Source of the DNA: a virus
Length of the DNA: 28,472 nucleotides
Virus record (IMG/VR): IMGVR_UViG_3300017767_000086
Coordinates: 1 to 28,472 of that record
Reading direction: 5' to 3' (one strand)
Made by a program: the position numbers and the translations under genes. Under the pieces are notes generated by a model that saw only the letters and a list, made by a program, of their open reading frames with translations, had not been told where the DNA came from and did no database searches. Each line of letters starts with the position of its first letter. Positions within the stretch are counted from its first letter, which is position 1. Shown here in pieces: positions 19,825 to 28,472 of the stretch.

Positions 19825-22800
19825 TTACCTATACAATTCTGACACAACCATGTTGCCGCGCTGTGTTGCACGTTGCAGTTGCTCGTCTATCTTGTCGAGC
19901 ATCTTTCGTTTGGTGACATCAGGGATGCGGGGGTTCTTGGCTATCTGTGCTTTCTTTCTTATCAATCTGTTTCTCGCATTGTTGGTAGCTTTCATACGAC
20001 CAAGAAGTTTTAGCTCTTTTTGATATTGAGAGCGTATATATTCTATTCTGTTTTTATCCTTGCGGGTGATGGCATCTTTTAAATCTGCCTCTATCTGTAG
20101 TATCTGGTCACGCCCCTCAATAAATCTGGTCGTATCTTCTCTGGTGCTAATTGAGCCTATGAGTTTACGAGTGAAGGGGATTTGTCTTAGCCCCTCTTCA
20201 CTAAACAGCGAGGCAGGGTCATCTACGGTATTAAACGCAAAGCGCCCAGACCGTTCAACAAATCGCCCAACGCCACCCGTTAAGAACCCATACCAGTATT
20301 CCATTACGTCAGGTGACCAATCAATAAGACCCGACTTGGCTGGTGAGCCGCCCGTTGCAGTGTTCAGGAAATCGGCAGTGTTCTTAAATACTGGAGATGT
20401 TGTTGACCAATAAAGCTGACTGTCTGGTTTTTGTATTCCAAATGGGGAGCCTTCTTTGTAAACAGGCTTGTTTGCGAAGTCTTTGTTTTCATAAAGGTCA
20501 ACGAATGGGTCGGTAACAGTGGGAGATAAAAAGTTTCCTAGGCTTTCAGTGCCGCCAATCGGATTGACTGCGTCAACAAATGTGCCAAAGAAGGAGTTGG
20601 TGAACTGACCATTTGTGTATCCGCCACGACCTCTTCTTGAAAGACTGCGCCCCATGTTTACAGCAAAGTTGAGGCCGTATGGCATCGGTATACTTAAATA
20701 CTCTCTGCCCCCCAGACCGTTAAGTTTAATAACAAAGTTATGTTCGAGTACATGGTCTGGTATTTTGTCTACCATTTTCTGGCCGTCTTCATCATCTTCA
20801 GACATAAGCGCCAAGAGTTGGTCTTGCAAGAACCCGGCGACGACAGCGCCCATCCATATAGCCCGAACTTTTTTGCTTCTAACAGCGGCAGACATTAGCG
20901 CAAAACTACCTTGGATAGATGCGTTATAGAAAAGATACAAAGAGTTCATAAGAACTTTTTGGTCACCGCCCTTGGAAAAGTTAACTGTAACATTTCGTGC
21001 GGCCTGACCAGCCCTCGCCCGCGTAAAGCCCTTCTCCCGCAATGTCTTGTAGGTCGCAACGCGGATGGCGTTTTCTATAACATTGTTGTAATTTTCAACC
21101 AGCTTGGCAAGCGGAGTATCTGTTAATCTGTTAACACCTTTCTTGAATTGACTGACCAGCTTTGGGTCATCAGCCGTACCCAATATCTCGTCCATGTTGC
21201 CTAGCTTTTGTTCTAGGCTGTCAATCATGTTGAGCGCACTCTGCCCGCCATCTTCTAGGAACTCTTGATACACCTGAGATAGCTCGTTTGTTTCTCCCGC
21301 TCTTATGATGCCGCGTAATTTTATCACGGTTGAAGGCAACTCTTTAAGAACTGCCTTGGTTATGCCTGCTATCTCAGTAGCATTTATGTTTGTTAGGCCA
21401 GTTGAAATATCTCGCAAGAAGTTAGTTACAAAGAACTCAGGGTTATAACTTGTATTAATACTGGACAGATACCTGTTAACAGAAGTCATTGCCTTTACAA
21501 GGAACATTGAATTATCTGGCCCCAAGCCAGTCGCGCCTTTGAGTGCTTTGGCAATGCGAGGGTCAAGCACATTTATTTGCACTTCTTCGCCATTGACCTT
21601 GACAGTCATTATGCTGGGGTCGTTTTTATCAATGCTACTTACTGTTTTAACGTAGCCATTCTTGCTTAGAACTCTTCGGGTCTTTACCTTCTGCTCAACA
21701 TTAGCAACACCCTCTACAACACTTCTGTAATCCTCGCCCCTCTCTACGGAAACTGACTCACCCTCATCCAAGATGTTGTCTATTCTGGACAACAAGTCTT
21801 GCCTTTCGGCCTCACTTATTCTGGCGTTGCCCTGTATTTCTTGTGCTAATTCTTCACGGGTTTTGGTAACTTCTGATACTGACCCAAAGTCTTCGACTGT
21901 CTTTGTGGTGCTAACTGCCTCAGTCTTGTCTATCATTTTAAGAAATGTCTGACCTACCAAGTTGCGCTGTCCACGGTCTATTGCTCTTTCGTGCTGATTA
22001 AATAAAGAAGCAATAAGATTATCTGGGTAGCTACCACGGCCCAAGGCCGCTATGTATTCTTTACCTTTCGCCCCGTACTTATTGGCAGTCTTTCTTCTTA
22101 TTTCTGCAACCTCTGCCTCAGTCTTGTCTGGGTCAATTTCCAAAAAGCCCTTGAGCGGTACATAATTTTGATACTGCGGGTAAGGCACCCGTGTTTGCGT
22201 GCCTTCATATGTAAGCTCTTGTTTTCTGTCTGGCTCAAGACCAGTTTCAATGTTCATCTTTCTTGTAGCTTCTACAACATCCTGAACGTCTTTTGATATT
22301 TGCTCTAGCTGGGCGCGGGCGTTTTCATCTGCGCCAACTATATTGAGTATCGCGTCAGCCTCTGCGTCTGTCATGCCCGAACCGCTATCGTTCCGTTCAT
22401 CTATCTGACGTATGTATGCGTTTCTTTCTTTTGCATGCATGGCAAACAAGTATGCTTCTGCTAGCGCAAGCTCTGGTTTCCTGCCTATTTGAATTAGACT
22501 TGCATAAAATCCCTTGCCATCTTTGCCCTGTATCGCTTCAAGAGATGCTTGCAACGCGGGATTTACAGGCAGGGATTTAATCCTTTCCAGTATGGGGGTA
22601 AACAATATGTCCCGCGCTCTGCCAAGCATGTACCCTGTCTTGTTGTGGTACTGTTCTTCCATGAGATAGGTGTCAAACATCTCTGGAACTTCAAAGCCAG
22701 CCTTGCGTATCTCATCTATAAACTGTCCAACAGGCAAAAAGGCGTCTTGTAATTTAGTTATTAAGTTATCTGTAACTTCTTTGGCGTCAATGTCTCCGAA

Positions 22801-25800
22801 CAGACCTGTTGAGGCTATGGCTTTAATCGGAACGCCTAGCACCTTCGACATAAACTCCGCGTTTTTGCCATACAGATACACGCCCTTTGCATTGTCCACT
22901 TGTGTTGTGGCTTCTGGGCTTGCCGTAACTGTTGGATGTGTGGGGAGCAGGCTGTATTTATCTCCCGGCTTGAATTTGTTTTCGACTTTGCCCGTTTCTA
23001 TAGCCTCGGTTATCATATCTTGTGTGCCGATGGCGCGGCCAAGATTGTTTCGAGCTTGGTTGTAGGCCATAGGCATAGTTGTGGTGATAAAGTTAACTTT
23101 GCTCGCCAGTATTTCTGGGTCTGATACCACAAGTTTAGGAGTGGCATTAACTATATCTTCGACTTCGTTTATAAATGCTCGGCGCATTATTGTACGCATG
23201 ACCAAGTTCTTATTGAGGCCGTTGTTGCCGAACCAGTACAACTCAGTGGTAAAGGATTCAGTTGGATAGACTGGGCTTCTGGCCCTAACCTTTTGCGTAA
23301 CCTGTATTACACCGTTTATTTTCTTTAATTTGATTTCATTTATCGTGCGCTCATTTCCGCGTTGCAAGACGGGGATGCGGATTGGAACACCCCCTTGCTG
23401 GTCTAGCTGGCGCATCATTGCATCCATTGCGTCCTTTGCGCTGGGATAACTACTGCCTTTTACATAAGCCGCATCTTTGCCTCCGCCCTCTATATGAGCA
23501 AGGCCGTGGTTCGTGCCACTTTCTTCTCCGTTGATAATATGCCTGCCGTTTGTAAGGGCAATCACCTTGGCGACCCCATCCCTATCTACAAACTGACCAA
23601 ATATAGGTGTGCCTACGCTGTTAGGTATTAGTTCAAACTCACTACGCACGACACTGTATTTAATTTCTCCACCATCTTGTGGAATTTGTCGTGCTGGCAT
23701 GGCCTCTAAAAAGTCTTCTGCCGTTTCTATATTTATTTCTGTGTCAACAGCGCCCTCTTCTGTCGCCTGTACAATGCCTGCGTCTTCCTCTGGGGATTCC
23801 CCAGTGACTATCTCGCGCGCGGCTTCCATTGCGCTTTCTTTCACAGCTTCTGTGACTGGCAGGGCGGCACCCAACTCTCTTATTCTTGCTCTATTTTCTG
23901 CGCTTGCTATTTCACCGCTTTCGATGCTGGCAAATATATCGTCGGGACTTGCAAAGCCCGTGTCCCTGAACCCGCTCATAACAGCTTTGAAAAAATCAAT
24001 TATTCTGTCGAACAATGTTTTGGTTGTACCCACAACCTTTAGCTGACCGCCCGCATACATGCGGAACATCTCTGCAATAGCCTCTTCTACTATTGTCGCC
24101 TCATCTCTGCCTCTATACATATCTGCGGCGCGGTCATAGAACGTGTATTCGCGTAACTCTGTTGAGCCATCGCTGTTTACTTTTACAAACTTTCTGGTCT
24201 TGGCGGCTTTTGTAAGTGTCGCCCACTCCTGTTGTGTAAACAAACCTATGTCAAATAGCGCATGCAGTAGTTCATGGTTTGCCACGCCCATGACGGTGGC
24301 CTCAAACTCTTGAGGGTCTGCGTCTAAGCCATGCATTGCCGTTGCTAGTGTAATAATTTTTTCGCTTGGGTTATATGAGCCTTGTGCCAAAAAGCCTTTT
24401 GGCCCATCTAGTTTTGCCACAACCTCCACCGCCTCAAGGTCTTGGTCTATGCCTATTTCTTTTATTCTTTTCTTAACAGCAGTCTCTACCTCTTGCCGCG
24501 CGTTCTCAAACTTTGTTGTTACCCTGATTGCTTCATCACGCTTAGTTCTCGCGGCATTTTGGGCATCGGTATTTAGCTGTGGCCCCTGCTTCGACCTAGC
24601 CGTTTTGCGCCTTGCTCTTTGAGCCTTGAGTATTTTTGCCAATCTATCTAATTCAGACTGACCTTCCGCTACACGCGAGCGGGCATCCTCTATTTCAGAT
24701 ATGGCTTTCTTGTATTTCTCTGGCTGGCTCTGCTCAAACTTTGCAATCTTGTTTTCTTCTTTTGCTATTTGCCTTTCTGCCGCCTCAACAGAGGTTTGTA
24801 ACTCAGAAACCCTTTGCTCAAGCTCTCGTAGTGGCCGAGCTTTTGTTTCTGCATCGGCAGTCGCGGCGTATTTGTTTCTTTTATATTCTTCTATTACCCC
24901 GTCTGCGACCATTCTCTTTCTGATGGCAACAGCGCCAGCACGATTAACTTTGCTGACCTTCATAATGTCCTGAACACTTACGTTGGCGTTTTCTACAACC
25001 TCGCCTTCGTTATTTCTGGTTTGTGCAATAGATAGGCGTACAGCCTTTTCATACTGCGACCATCTAAATCCATCAGGTTTTTCAAAGTATGTCTCTGGTG
25101 CGCCGTCTAGGGTTCCCCTGAATGTTAGGGGCTTTTGTTGCCTTGCAATGCGGTTTGCGGCTGTCTTTCCCAGAATCTCTTGTACTTCTGGTAGCTCGAT
25201 ATCTCTACCGGGTTCCGGGTCACCACGTTCTTTTCGCGTATCCCGAACTTTTTTCTGCTCATTCTTTTTTAAATGCGCGATTTTTACAGGAGAAAAGTTG
25301 GTTGCAACTTCCTCCTTAATGCCAGAAATAACTGAAGCCCTGCTTTCAGGTGGTATGTTTTCATCATTAAAAGGTATGGACTGCTGTTCAATAACACCAA
25401 TCTGTGGGTCATCAATTTCCTCAAGGTTTGTGGCCCTGTTTGATTGTAGGTCATATTCCTCTTGCTGTGCTATCTTGGCCGCAGTCGGAACCTTGTCTTC
25501 TTTTTGGTCTTGCTTTAGCTGTGTCTGCGCTACCGTGTCTTCCTTGTCACGTTTAACGGAGTCAATCGTTCCGCGCACCGTGCCGCCAACAATACCAGCG
25601 GCAACGCCCACCTCAAGATATTCTTTGTACGCTTCTTCACTATCAATAGGTTTGCCAGCCTGAATGCGGGTAAGAATTGTTTGCCCTATTTCGGTTGGCA
25701 TTTCAGCTATCGCACCTTTAAATGCACCTGCCCCCGCCCTTTTTGCAATCTCTTTCTTGATGCTCTCGCCAGCAACGCCTGATATGTTTTTTGCCCCAAC

Positions 25801-26520
25801 AAAGGCCTTTTTAGTCAGAAGGGGTTTGGCTATCTTGCCGCCCAAGCCAAGAACTATCCTGTCACCAAGGGTGTCCAAGAATGTTGCGGGCAGTGCAAAC
25901 AGCGCCGCCGCCCCATCATCAACGTGAGGCAGTATTCCTTCCGCCACACTTTGGTCTTGCTCAAGTAGATTTTCACCAAATAAAACAGGATAGTTTAGGG
26001 CCGCGCCTGCGCTTGCACTAAGAATAGTTGCGCCAGTGCCAGCCAGCCCCAACGCAGGAGCCGCAACAGCCGCCGCTCCCGCGCCAACAGCAGTAGGCAC
26101 CAAGGTTGCAATGCCTTGTCCTAGCGTTTCTCCAACATAAGTGAGGCCAGAGCTAATGCCCGAAACATCTTCAAGGCGTGTGGCGTATTGCGCTACGTCC
26201 TGTAGCTCTGCCTCGTTGTGGGCGACAACCTCTTCACCATATTCTTCAAGACCCTTGAAGCCTATGTTTTCTCCGACAGACTGGAGCGCCCTGCCAAACA
26301 TCATTTGCGTTTGGTCTACGCCCATGCTCAAGCCCCTGCCAAAAGCGGTTCCCGGCGGGTTGGTTACCTCTTCTATCTCTTGTTCTGATATTTGCAGAAT
26401 ATCGCCCCGTTGGGCGACAAGGTTCTTGAATTTTTCTAGCTCTTGCGCCGTGGGTGTATTACCAGCAATCTGCGCTTGATATACCTGTCCACTTTTACCT
26501 AATCGAAGTATCTGACCCAT
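19825..26520 (-). CDS. Giant polyvalent virion-associated protein (2231 aa)
   Basis: A very long protein, probably packaged and perhaps injected with the DNA. Seen in order: a hydrophobic Ala/Gly-rich stretch (about 137-180); a winged-helix-like segment, VQDIMKVSKVNRAGAVAIRK (about 510-535), similar in style to the FtsK gamma domain; a coiled coil (about 560-640); a zincin-type HELLH (749-753); a segment with NHGLAHIEGGG (about 1004-1014) like MuF/toxin-type domains; and NPEFFVTNFLRD (about 1690-1702) with a long helical C-terminus, resembling LPD38-type polyvalent domains. Domain calls beyond HExxH and coiled coil are tentative. It is the last gene of the minus-strand structural module. Its ribosome site is weak and lies 7 bases after the upstream stop. 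Confidence 0.85.
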   Translation of the reverse strand: MGQILRLGKSGQVYQAQIAGNTPTAQELEKFKNLVAQRGDILQISEQEIEEVTNPPGTAFGRGLSMGVDQTQMMFGRALQSVGENIGFKGLEEYGEEVVAHNEAELQDVAQYATRLEDVSGISSGLTYVGETLGQGIATLVPTAVGAGAAAVAAPALGLAGTGATILSASAGAALNYPVLFGENLLEQDQSVAEGILPHVDDGAAALFALPATFLDTLGDRIVLGLGGKIAKPLLTKKAFVGAKNISGVAGESIKKEIAKRAGAGAFKGAIAEMPTEIGQTILTRIQAGKPIDSEEAYKEYLEVGVAAGIVGGTVRGTIDSVKRDKEDTVAQTQLKQDQKEDKVPTAAKIAQQEEYDLQSNRATNLEEIDDPQIGVIEQQSIPFNDENIPPESRASVISGIKEEVATNFSPVKIAHLKKNEQKKVRDTRKERGDPEPGRDIELPEVQEILGKTAANRIARQQKPLTFRGTLDGAPETYFEKPDGFRWSQYEKAVRLSIAQTRNNEGEVVENANVSVQDIMKVSKVNRAGAVAIRKRMVADGVIEEYKRNKYAATADAETKARPLRELEQRVSELQTSVEAAERQIAKEENKIAKFEQSQPEKYKKAISEIEDARSRVAEGQSELDRLAKILKAQRARRKTARSKQGPQLNTDAQNAARTKRDEAIRVTTKFENARQEVETAVKKRIKEIGIDQDLEAVEVVAKLDGPKGFLAQGSYNPSEKIITLATAMHGLDADPQEFEATVMGVANHELLHALFDIGLFTQQEWATLTKAAKTRKFVKVNSDGSTELREYTFYDRAADMYRGRDEATIVEEAIAEMFRMYAGGQLKVVGTTKTLFDRIIDFFKAVMSGFRDTGFASPDDIFASIESGEIASAENRARIRELGAALPVTEAVKESAMEAAREIVTGESPEEDAGIVQATEEGAVDTEINIETAEDFLEAMPARQIPQDGGEIKYSVVRSEFELIPNSVGTPIFGQFVDRDGVAKVIALTNGRHIINGEESGTNHGLAHIEGGGKDAAYVKGSSYPSAKDAMDAMMRQLDQQGGVPIRIPVLQRGNERTINEIKLKKINGVIQVTQKVRARSPVYPTESFTTELYWFGNNGLNKNLVMRTIMRRAFINEVEDIVNATPKLVVSDPEILASKVNFITTTMPMAYNQARNNLGRAIGTQDMITEAIETGKVENKFKPGDKYSLLPTHPTVTASPEATTQVDNAKGVYLYGKNAEFMSKVLGVPIKAIASTGLFGDIDAKEVTDNLITKLQDAFLPVGQFIDEIRKAGFEVPEMFDTYLMEEQYHNKTGYMLGRARDILFTPILERIKSLPVNPALQASLEAIQGKDGKGFYASLIQIGRKPELALAEAYLFAMHAKERNAYIRQIDERNDSGSGMTDAEADAILNIVGADENARAQLEQISKDVQDVVEATRKMNIETGLEPDRKQELTYEGTQTRVPYPQYQNYVPLKGFLEIDPDKTEAEVAEIRRKTANKYGAKGKEYIAALGRGSYPDNLIASLFNQHERAIDRGQRNLVGQTFLKMIDKTEAVSTTKTVEDFGSVSEVTKTREELAQEIQGNARISEAERQDLLSRIDNILDEGESVSVERGEDYRSVVEGVANVEQKVKTRRVLSKNGYVKTVSSIDKNDPSIMTVKVNGEEVQINVLDPRIAKALKGATGLGPDNSMFLVKAMTSVNRYLSSINTSYNPEFFVTNFLRDISTGLTNINATEIAGITKAVLKELPSTVIKLRGIIRAGETNELSQVYQEFLEDGGQSALNMIDSLEQKLGNMDEILGTADDPKLVSQFKKGVNRLTDTPLAKLVENYNNVIENAIRVATYKTLREKGFTRARAGQAARNVTVNFSKGGDQKVLMNSLYLFYNASIQGSFALMSAAVRSKKVRAIWMGAVVAGFLQDQLLALMSEDDEDGQKMVDKIPDHVLEHNFVIKLNGLGGREYLSIPMPYGLNFAVNMGRSLSRRGRGGYTNGQFTNSFFGTFVDAVNPIGGTESLGNFLSPTVTDPFVDLYENKDFANKPVYKEGSPFGIQKPDSQLYWSTTSPVFKNTADFLNTATGGSPAKSGLIDWSPDVMEYWYGFLTGGVGRFVERSGRFAFNTVDDPASLFSEEGLRQIPFTRKLIGSISTREDTTRFIEGRDQILQIEADLKDAITRKDKNRIEYIRSQYQKELKLLGRMKATNNARNRLIRKKAQIAKNPRIPDVTKRKMLDKIDEQLQRATQRGNMVVSELYR
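20942..20957. promoter_or_regulatory. Near-exact palindrome inside the giant gene
   Basis: GAGTT-CATAAG-AACTT with a TTTTT flank: one half-site mismatch to the repeated palindrome. Its coding location makes chance more likely than for the spacer copies. Confidence 0.3.
22763..22778. promoter_or_regulatory. Exact AAGTT-N6-AACTT palindrome inside the giant gene
   Basis: AAGTT-ATCTGT-AACTT, about 3.7 kb into the 6.7-kb gene. It is too far from any start to be a classical promoter operator. Confidence 0.45.
25295..25310. promoter_or_regulatory. Exact AAGTT-N6-AACTT palindrome inside the giant gene
   Basis: AAGTT-GGTTGC-AACTT, about 1.2 kb after the start of the giant gene. Its right inner half, TTGCAACTT, also appears in the cassette 4 copy as ATGCAACTT. 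Confidence 0.45.
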
Positions 26521-26527
26521 ATCATCA

Positions 26528-27961
26528 CTAAGACGCTAAACTTCCAAGATTTACGGTTGGTGAACTGCCGCCGGATAACGCGGTTATTCTATCCTGAATT
26601 GCAGTTACAATGGTTTTAACATCAAGGCCATAATCTGTTCCAAGCTCTTGCCCCTTCCGAATTTCTGTAAGTAGCTTAGTAAGCTCACCTAGGTCTTCAA
26701 TGTCGGTGTCTGTCGCCGCCGCCGCTTTCTGCAAAGCTATCTCTGTATCAAGAACATCTGATAGCCCTGTCTGGTATCTATCAGACGCATCTTGATACGC
26801 CTGTATGCCAGCCACGCCAGCCTTACCTAGCGCCTCACCAAAGCCGCCTTCGGTGGGTTGCATGAGGGTAAAGCCTGCCTGTGCCAGTGCAAGATACTTG
26901 TCCATGTCTGCGCTTTTTTGACGTTGCTCCATCAAATCCATGATGCGGTCTTGGATTGTTCCCGACTCGTCTGGTGCCGCCGCAAGTCTTGGCGTCTTAG
27001 GTATTTGTTTTTCTCTTTCCTCTGCCTCCTCAAAAGGCATCGGGGGTTTTGGAGAGGTTGGGCGCTGGGCGGGCGGCAGTCTTGACTGCTGTCTAATGCT
27101 AGCGCCCATTGGTGCTGGGGCGGATGATGCCTGACCCTGCGCTATATTTGAGCTAGCCGTGCGAGAGCGTTGCAATAATCGCTGTTGCCTAGGGTTAAGA
27201 TTGGGATTTATTGGCGGCAACGATGAGGATGCAACTGGCGCTGGAAGCGGCGTGTTTCTGCTCTGCGCCCTTCTTGTTGCACCTCTAACTTGCGTCTGTG
27301 GTGTTGTTGCTCCCACAGGTGGTGTCGTTGCGGCCTGTGCTGACATACCGAAAAGGCCACCGCCACCACTTGGTTGAAATGAGGCAGGCTGTGCTGTCTG
27401 GCTTGCGCCAGCACTTCTTTGATTATAAGCATTTAAGGCTTGGGTAAATGTCATTCCGCCTGACCTTGGTGTAATCGGAATGTTTCTTGCCAATAGTTCG
27501 GCTTCATACTCCTGCGGTGTCTGGCCCCGTTTAGCGGCCATGTCTATAATATCTTGAGTTGAAAACCCTGAGCCTCGTGTACCCAGTTGTGTGTTGCCAA
27601 CATAAAACATCGGCATACCGCCAGTGAGTCCGCCACTCTGCATACCCATAACCTCACCGCTCATCGGCTCTTGCATTTGGGCAATGCCTGTATTCATAGC
27701 CATGTCTGTTTGCGGAGCCATAGCTTGTGCCATTGCACCAATACCACCCTGCGGTGCGCCTGCGGCGGCTACGAGCTTCTCTGCAACTGTGGGCTGGCCT
27801 TGCGCCTGTTGAGCCTCGAAGGTCTGTTTCATTCGCTGTCTGCGATTTAGCTCTGACAGCACCAAGAATTGCGGAGCCTGACCGCTCGGCATTTGCATTT
27901 CCCTAATAAGCTGGTCTTGAGAGAAATCTTTTAGGGCTTCTTGTACCTCAATTATGTTCAT
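26528..27961 (-). CDS. Gln/Pro-rich virion protein candidate
   Basis: A 477-residue protein. The N-terminus, LKDFSQDQLIREMQMPSG followed by LSELNRRQRMK (about residues 10-45), is a signature that I recall from structural-module proteins of marine phages. A Met/Gly/Gln-rich low-complexity region (about 60-120) follows, then a disordered Ser/Pro/Arg-rich linker (about 185-330), and a helical C-terminus (about 340-470, AAAATDTDIEDLGELTKLL). This architecture suggests a virion or internal core protein. Its ATG directly follows the stop of the upstream gene with no gap. The ribosome site AGGGG lies inside that gene's end. Exact role unknown. Confidence 0.75.
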   Translation of the reverse strand: MNIIEVQEALKDFSQDQLIREMQMPSGQAPQFLVLSELNRRQRMKQTFEAQQAQGQPTVAEKLVAAAGAPQGGIGAMAQAMAPQTDMAMNTGIAQMQEPMSGEVMGMQSGGLTGGMPMFYVGNTQLGTRGSGFSTQDIIDMAAKRGQTPQEYEAELLARNIPITPRSGGMTFTQALNAYNQRSAGASQTAQPASFQPSGGGGLFGMSAQAATTPPVGATTPQTQVRGATRRAQSRNTPLPAPVASSSLPPINPNLNPRQQRLLQRSRTASSNIAQGQASSAPAPMGASIRQQSRLPPAQRPTSPKPPMPFEEAEEREKQIPKTPRLAAAPDESGTIQDRIMDLMEQRQKSADMDKYLALAQAGFTLMQPTEGGFGEALGKAGVAGIQAYQDASDRYQTGLSDVLDTEIALQKAAAATDTDIEDLGELTKLLTEIRKGQELGTDYGLDVKTIVTAIQDRITALSGGSSPTVNLGSLAS

Positions 27962-28472
27962 TTACTGCCCCTGCAAAGCCTTATACAAACTTACCCCACC
28001 TATACCAGCACCTAGAGCTTGCTGTAGTGGGTTTACCTGCAACAAGCGTTGCTCCGTCAGTCCCATCTGTGATGGCATACCACGCAGTATGCCACTCAAG
28101 AAGCCTAGCTGGTCGCGTCCATAGCCTTGTTGCCTCAAGAAATCTTCATAAGCTAGGTCTTGTGCGGCCTGCTCTCGCAAATCCATCTGCTTGCCCACAG
28201 ATGCAAGAGCCTCAATCGCCTGCATGTCACCAGCGCGAGCCATCTCCTGTAACTTGGCTAACTGTGCGGCCTGTGCGCCAGAGGCTTCTGCGGCAGTTAT
28301 TCCGAATGTTGCCGCCGCCCTATCTTCTTGAGCCTGATTTGCCTGCACCCTAGCGGCGTCCTCGTACTGGGACGCTTGAATCCTAGCTCTTTCTGCGGCG
28401 GCTTGGTCGCCAGCACGGGCAAACTCTGAGGCTTGCGCTCGCTCCCTCTCTGCAAGCTCTCCAAGTCTCCGG
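27962..28472 (-). CDS. Ala/Gln-rich helical virion protein, N-terminus missing (cut by window edge)
   Basis: The frame is open from the right edge to a TAA at 27962-27964, giving about 169 residues of the C-terminal part. A GTG at 28348 is internal to the open frame and is not taken as the start. The visible part is a long Ala/Glu/Arg/Gln helix (AAAERARIQASQYEDAARVQ) typical of coiled-coil internal virion or tail-fibre-associated proteins. It ends with a Gly-rich tail (LGAGIGGVSLYKALQGQ). It is co-directional with, and immediately upstream of, the 477-aa gene. Confidence 0.75.
   Translation of the reverse strand, partial: RRLGELAERERAQASEFARAGDQAAAERARIQASQYEDAARVQANQAQEDRAAATFGITAAEASGAQAAQLAKLQEMARAGDMQAIEALASVGKQMDLREQAAQDLAYEDFLRQQGYGRDQLGFLSGILRGMPSQMGLTEQRLLQVNPLQQALGAGIGGVSLYKALQGQ

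Noticed and set aside
24983-25663. 226-codon plus-strand ORF inside the giant gene
   Set aside because: Its Ser/Cys/Phe-rich composition is what the complement of a charged coding frame gives, and the minus-strand frame is continuous for 2231 codons.
28348-28350. GTG start at 28348 for the right-edge gene
   Set aside because: The frame continues with the same Ala/Arg/Gln-rich coding pattern to the edge and there is no ribosome site before the GTG.

Overview
This window looks like most of the genome of a lytic-type tailed dsDNA bacteriophage. The evidence is a terminase pair, a portal protein, a primase-helicase, RusA, a recombination and nuclease set, and a very large virion-associated polyprotein-like ORF. 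The host cannot be read from the sequence. The style of several proteins recalls phages of marine Alphaproteobacteria, but that is recollection and not proof. No integrase, tRNA, rRNA, CRISPR, DNA polymerase, major capsid, tail or recognisable lysis gene was found.

Layout. Minus strand, 5343 to 1: small terminase, a gap carrying two inserted plus-strand Cys-rich ORFs, two tiny genes, large terminase, a Gly/Pro-rich protein and the portal, which runs off the left edge. Plus strand, 5.8-11.5 kb: an early-type operon of small unknown genes around a MoxR AAA+ ATPase and its metallopeptidase/VWA partner, closed by a strong intrinsic terminator. Minus strand, 14.1-11.66 kb: RusA, a heavily overlapping small gene, then a Zn-finger/TOPRIM/RecA-type primase-helicase. 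Plus strand, 14.2-19.8 kb: a tightly overlapping recombination operon with a PD-(D/E)XK exonuclease, an ERF/Rad52-like annealing candidate, an HNH protein, two small restriction-fold nuclease candidates, an AlpA-type HTH and a 439-aa protein of unknown role. Minus strand, 28.47-19.83 kb: an Ala-rich protein cut by the right edge, a 477-aa Gln/Pro-rich virion candidate and a 2231-aa polyvalent protein. Both ends cut same-strand structural genes. This fits a circular or circularly permuted genome whose missing part (capsid and tail genes) joins the right and left edges.

The most unusual content is regulatory. (1) Eight spacers in the 5.8-10.7 kb operon carry one repeated cassette: a stop codon, a short hairpin with a GTG...CAC base (usually with a GCAA loop), a pyrimidine stretch, and a CAGGAG ribosome site. 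(2) A 16-bp palindrome, AAGTT-N6-AACTT, occurs nine times exactly and several more times with one or two mismatches, between genes and inside them. (3) Two iteron-like arrays of CTAATAA repeats with 16-19 bp period start 84 and 85 bp upstream of two minus-strand genes. (4) The spacer beside the small terminase has a strong G-quadruplex motif and nested inverted repeats, and is a candidate packaging or control site.
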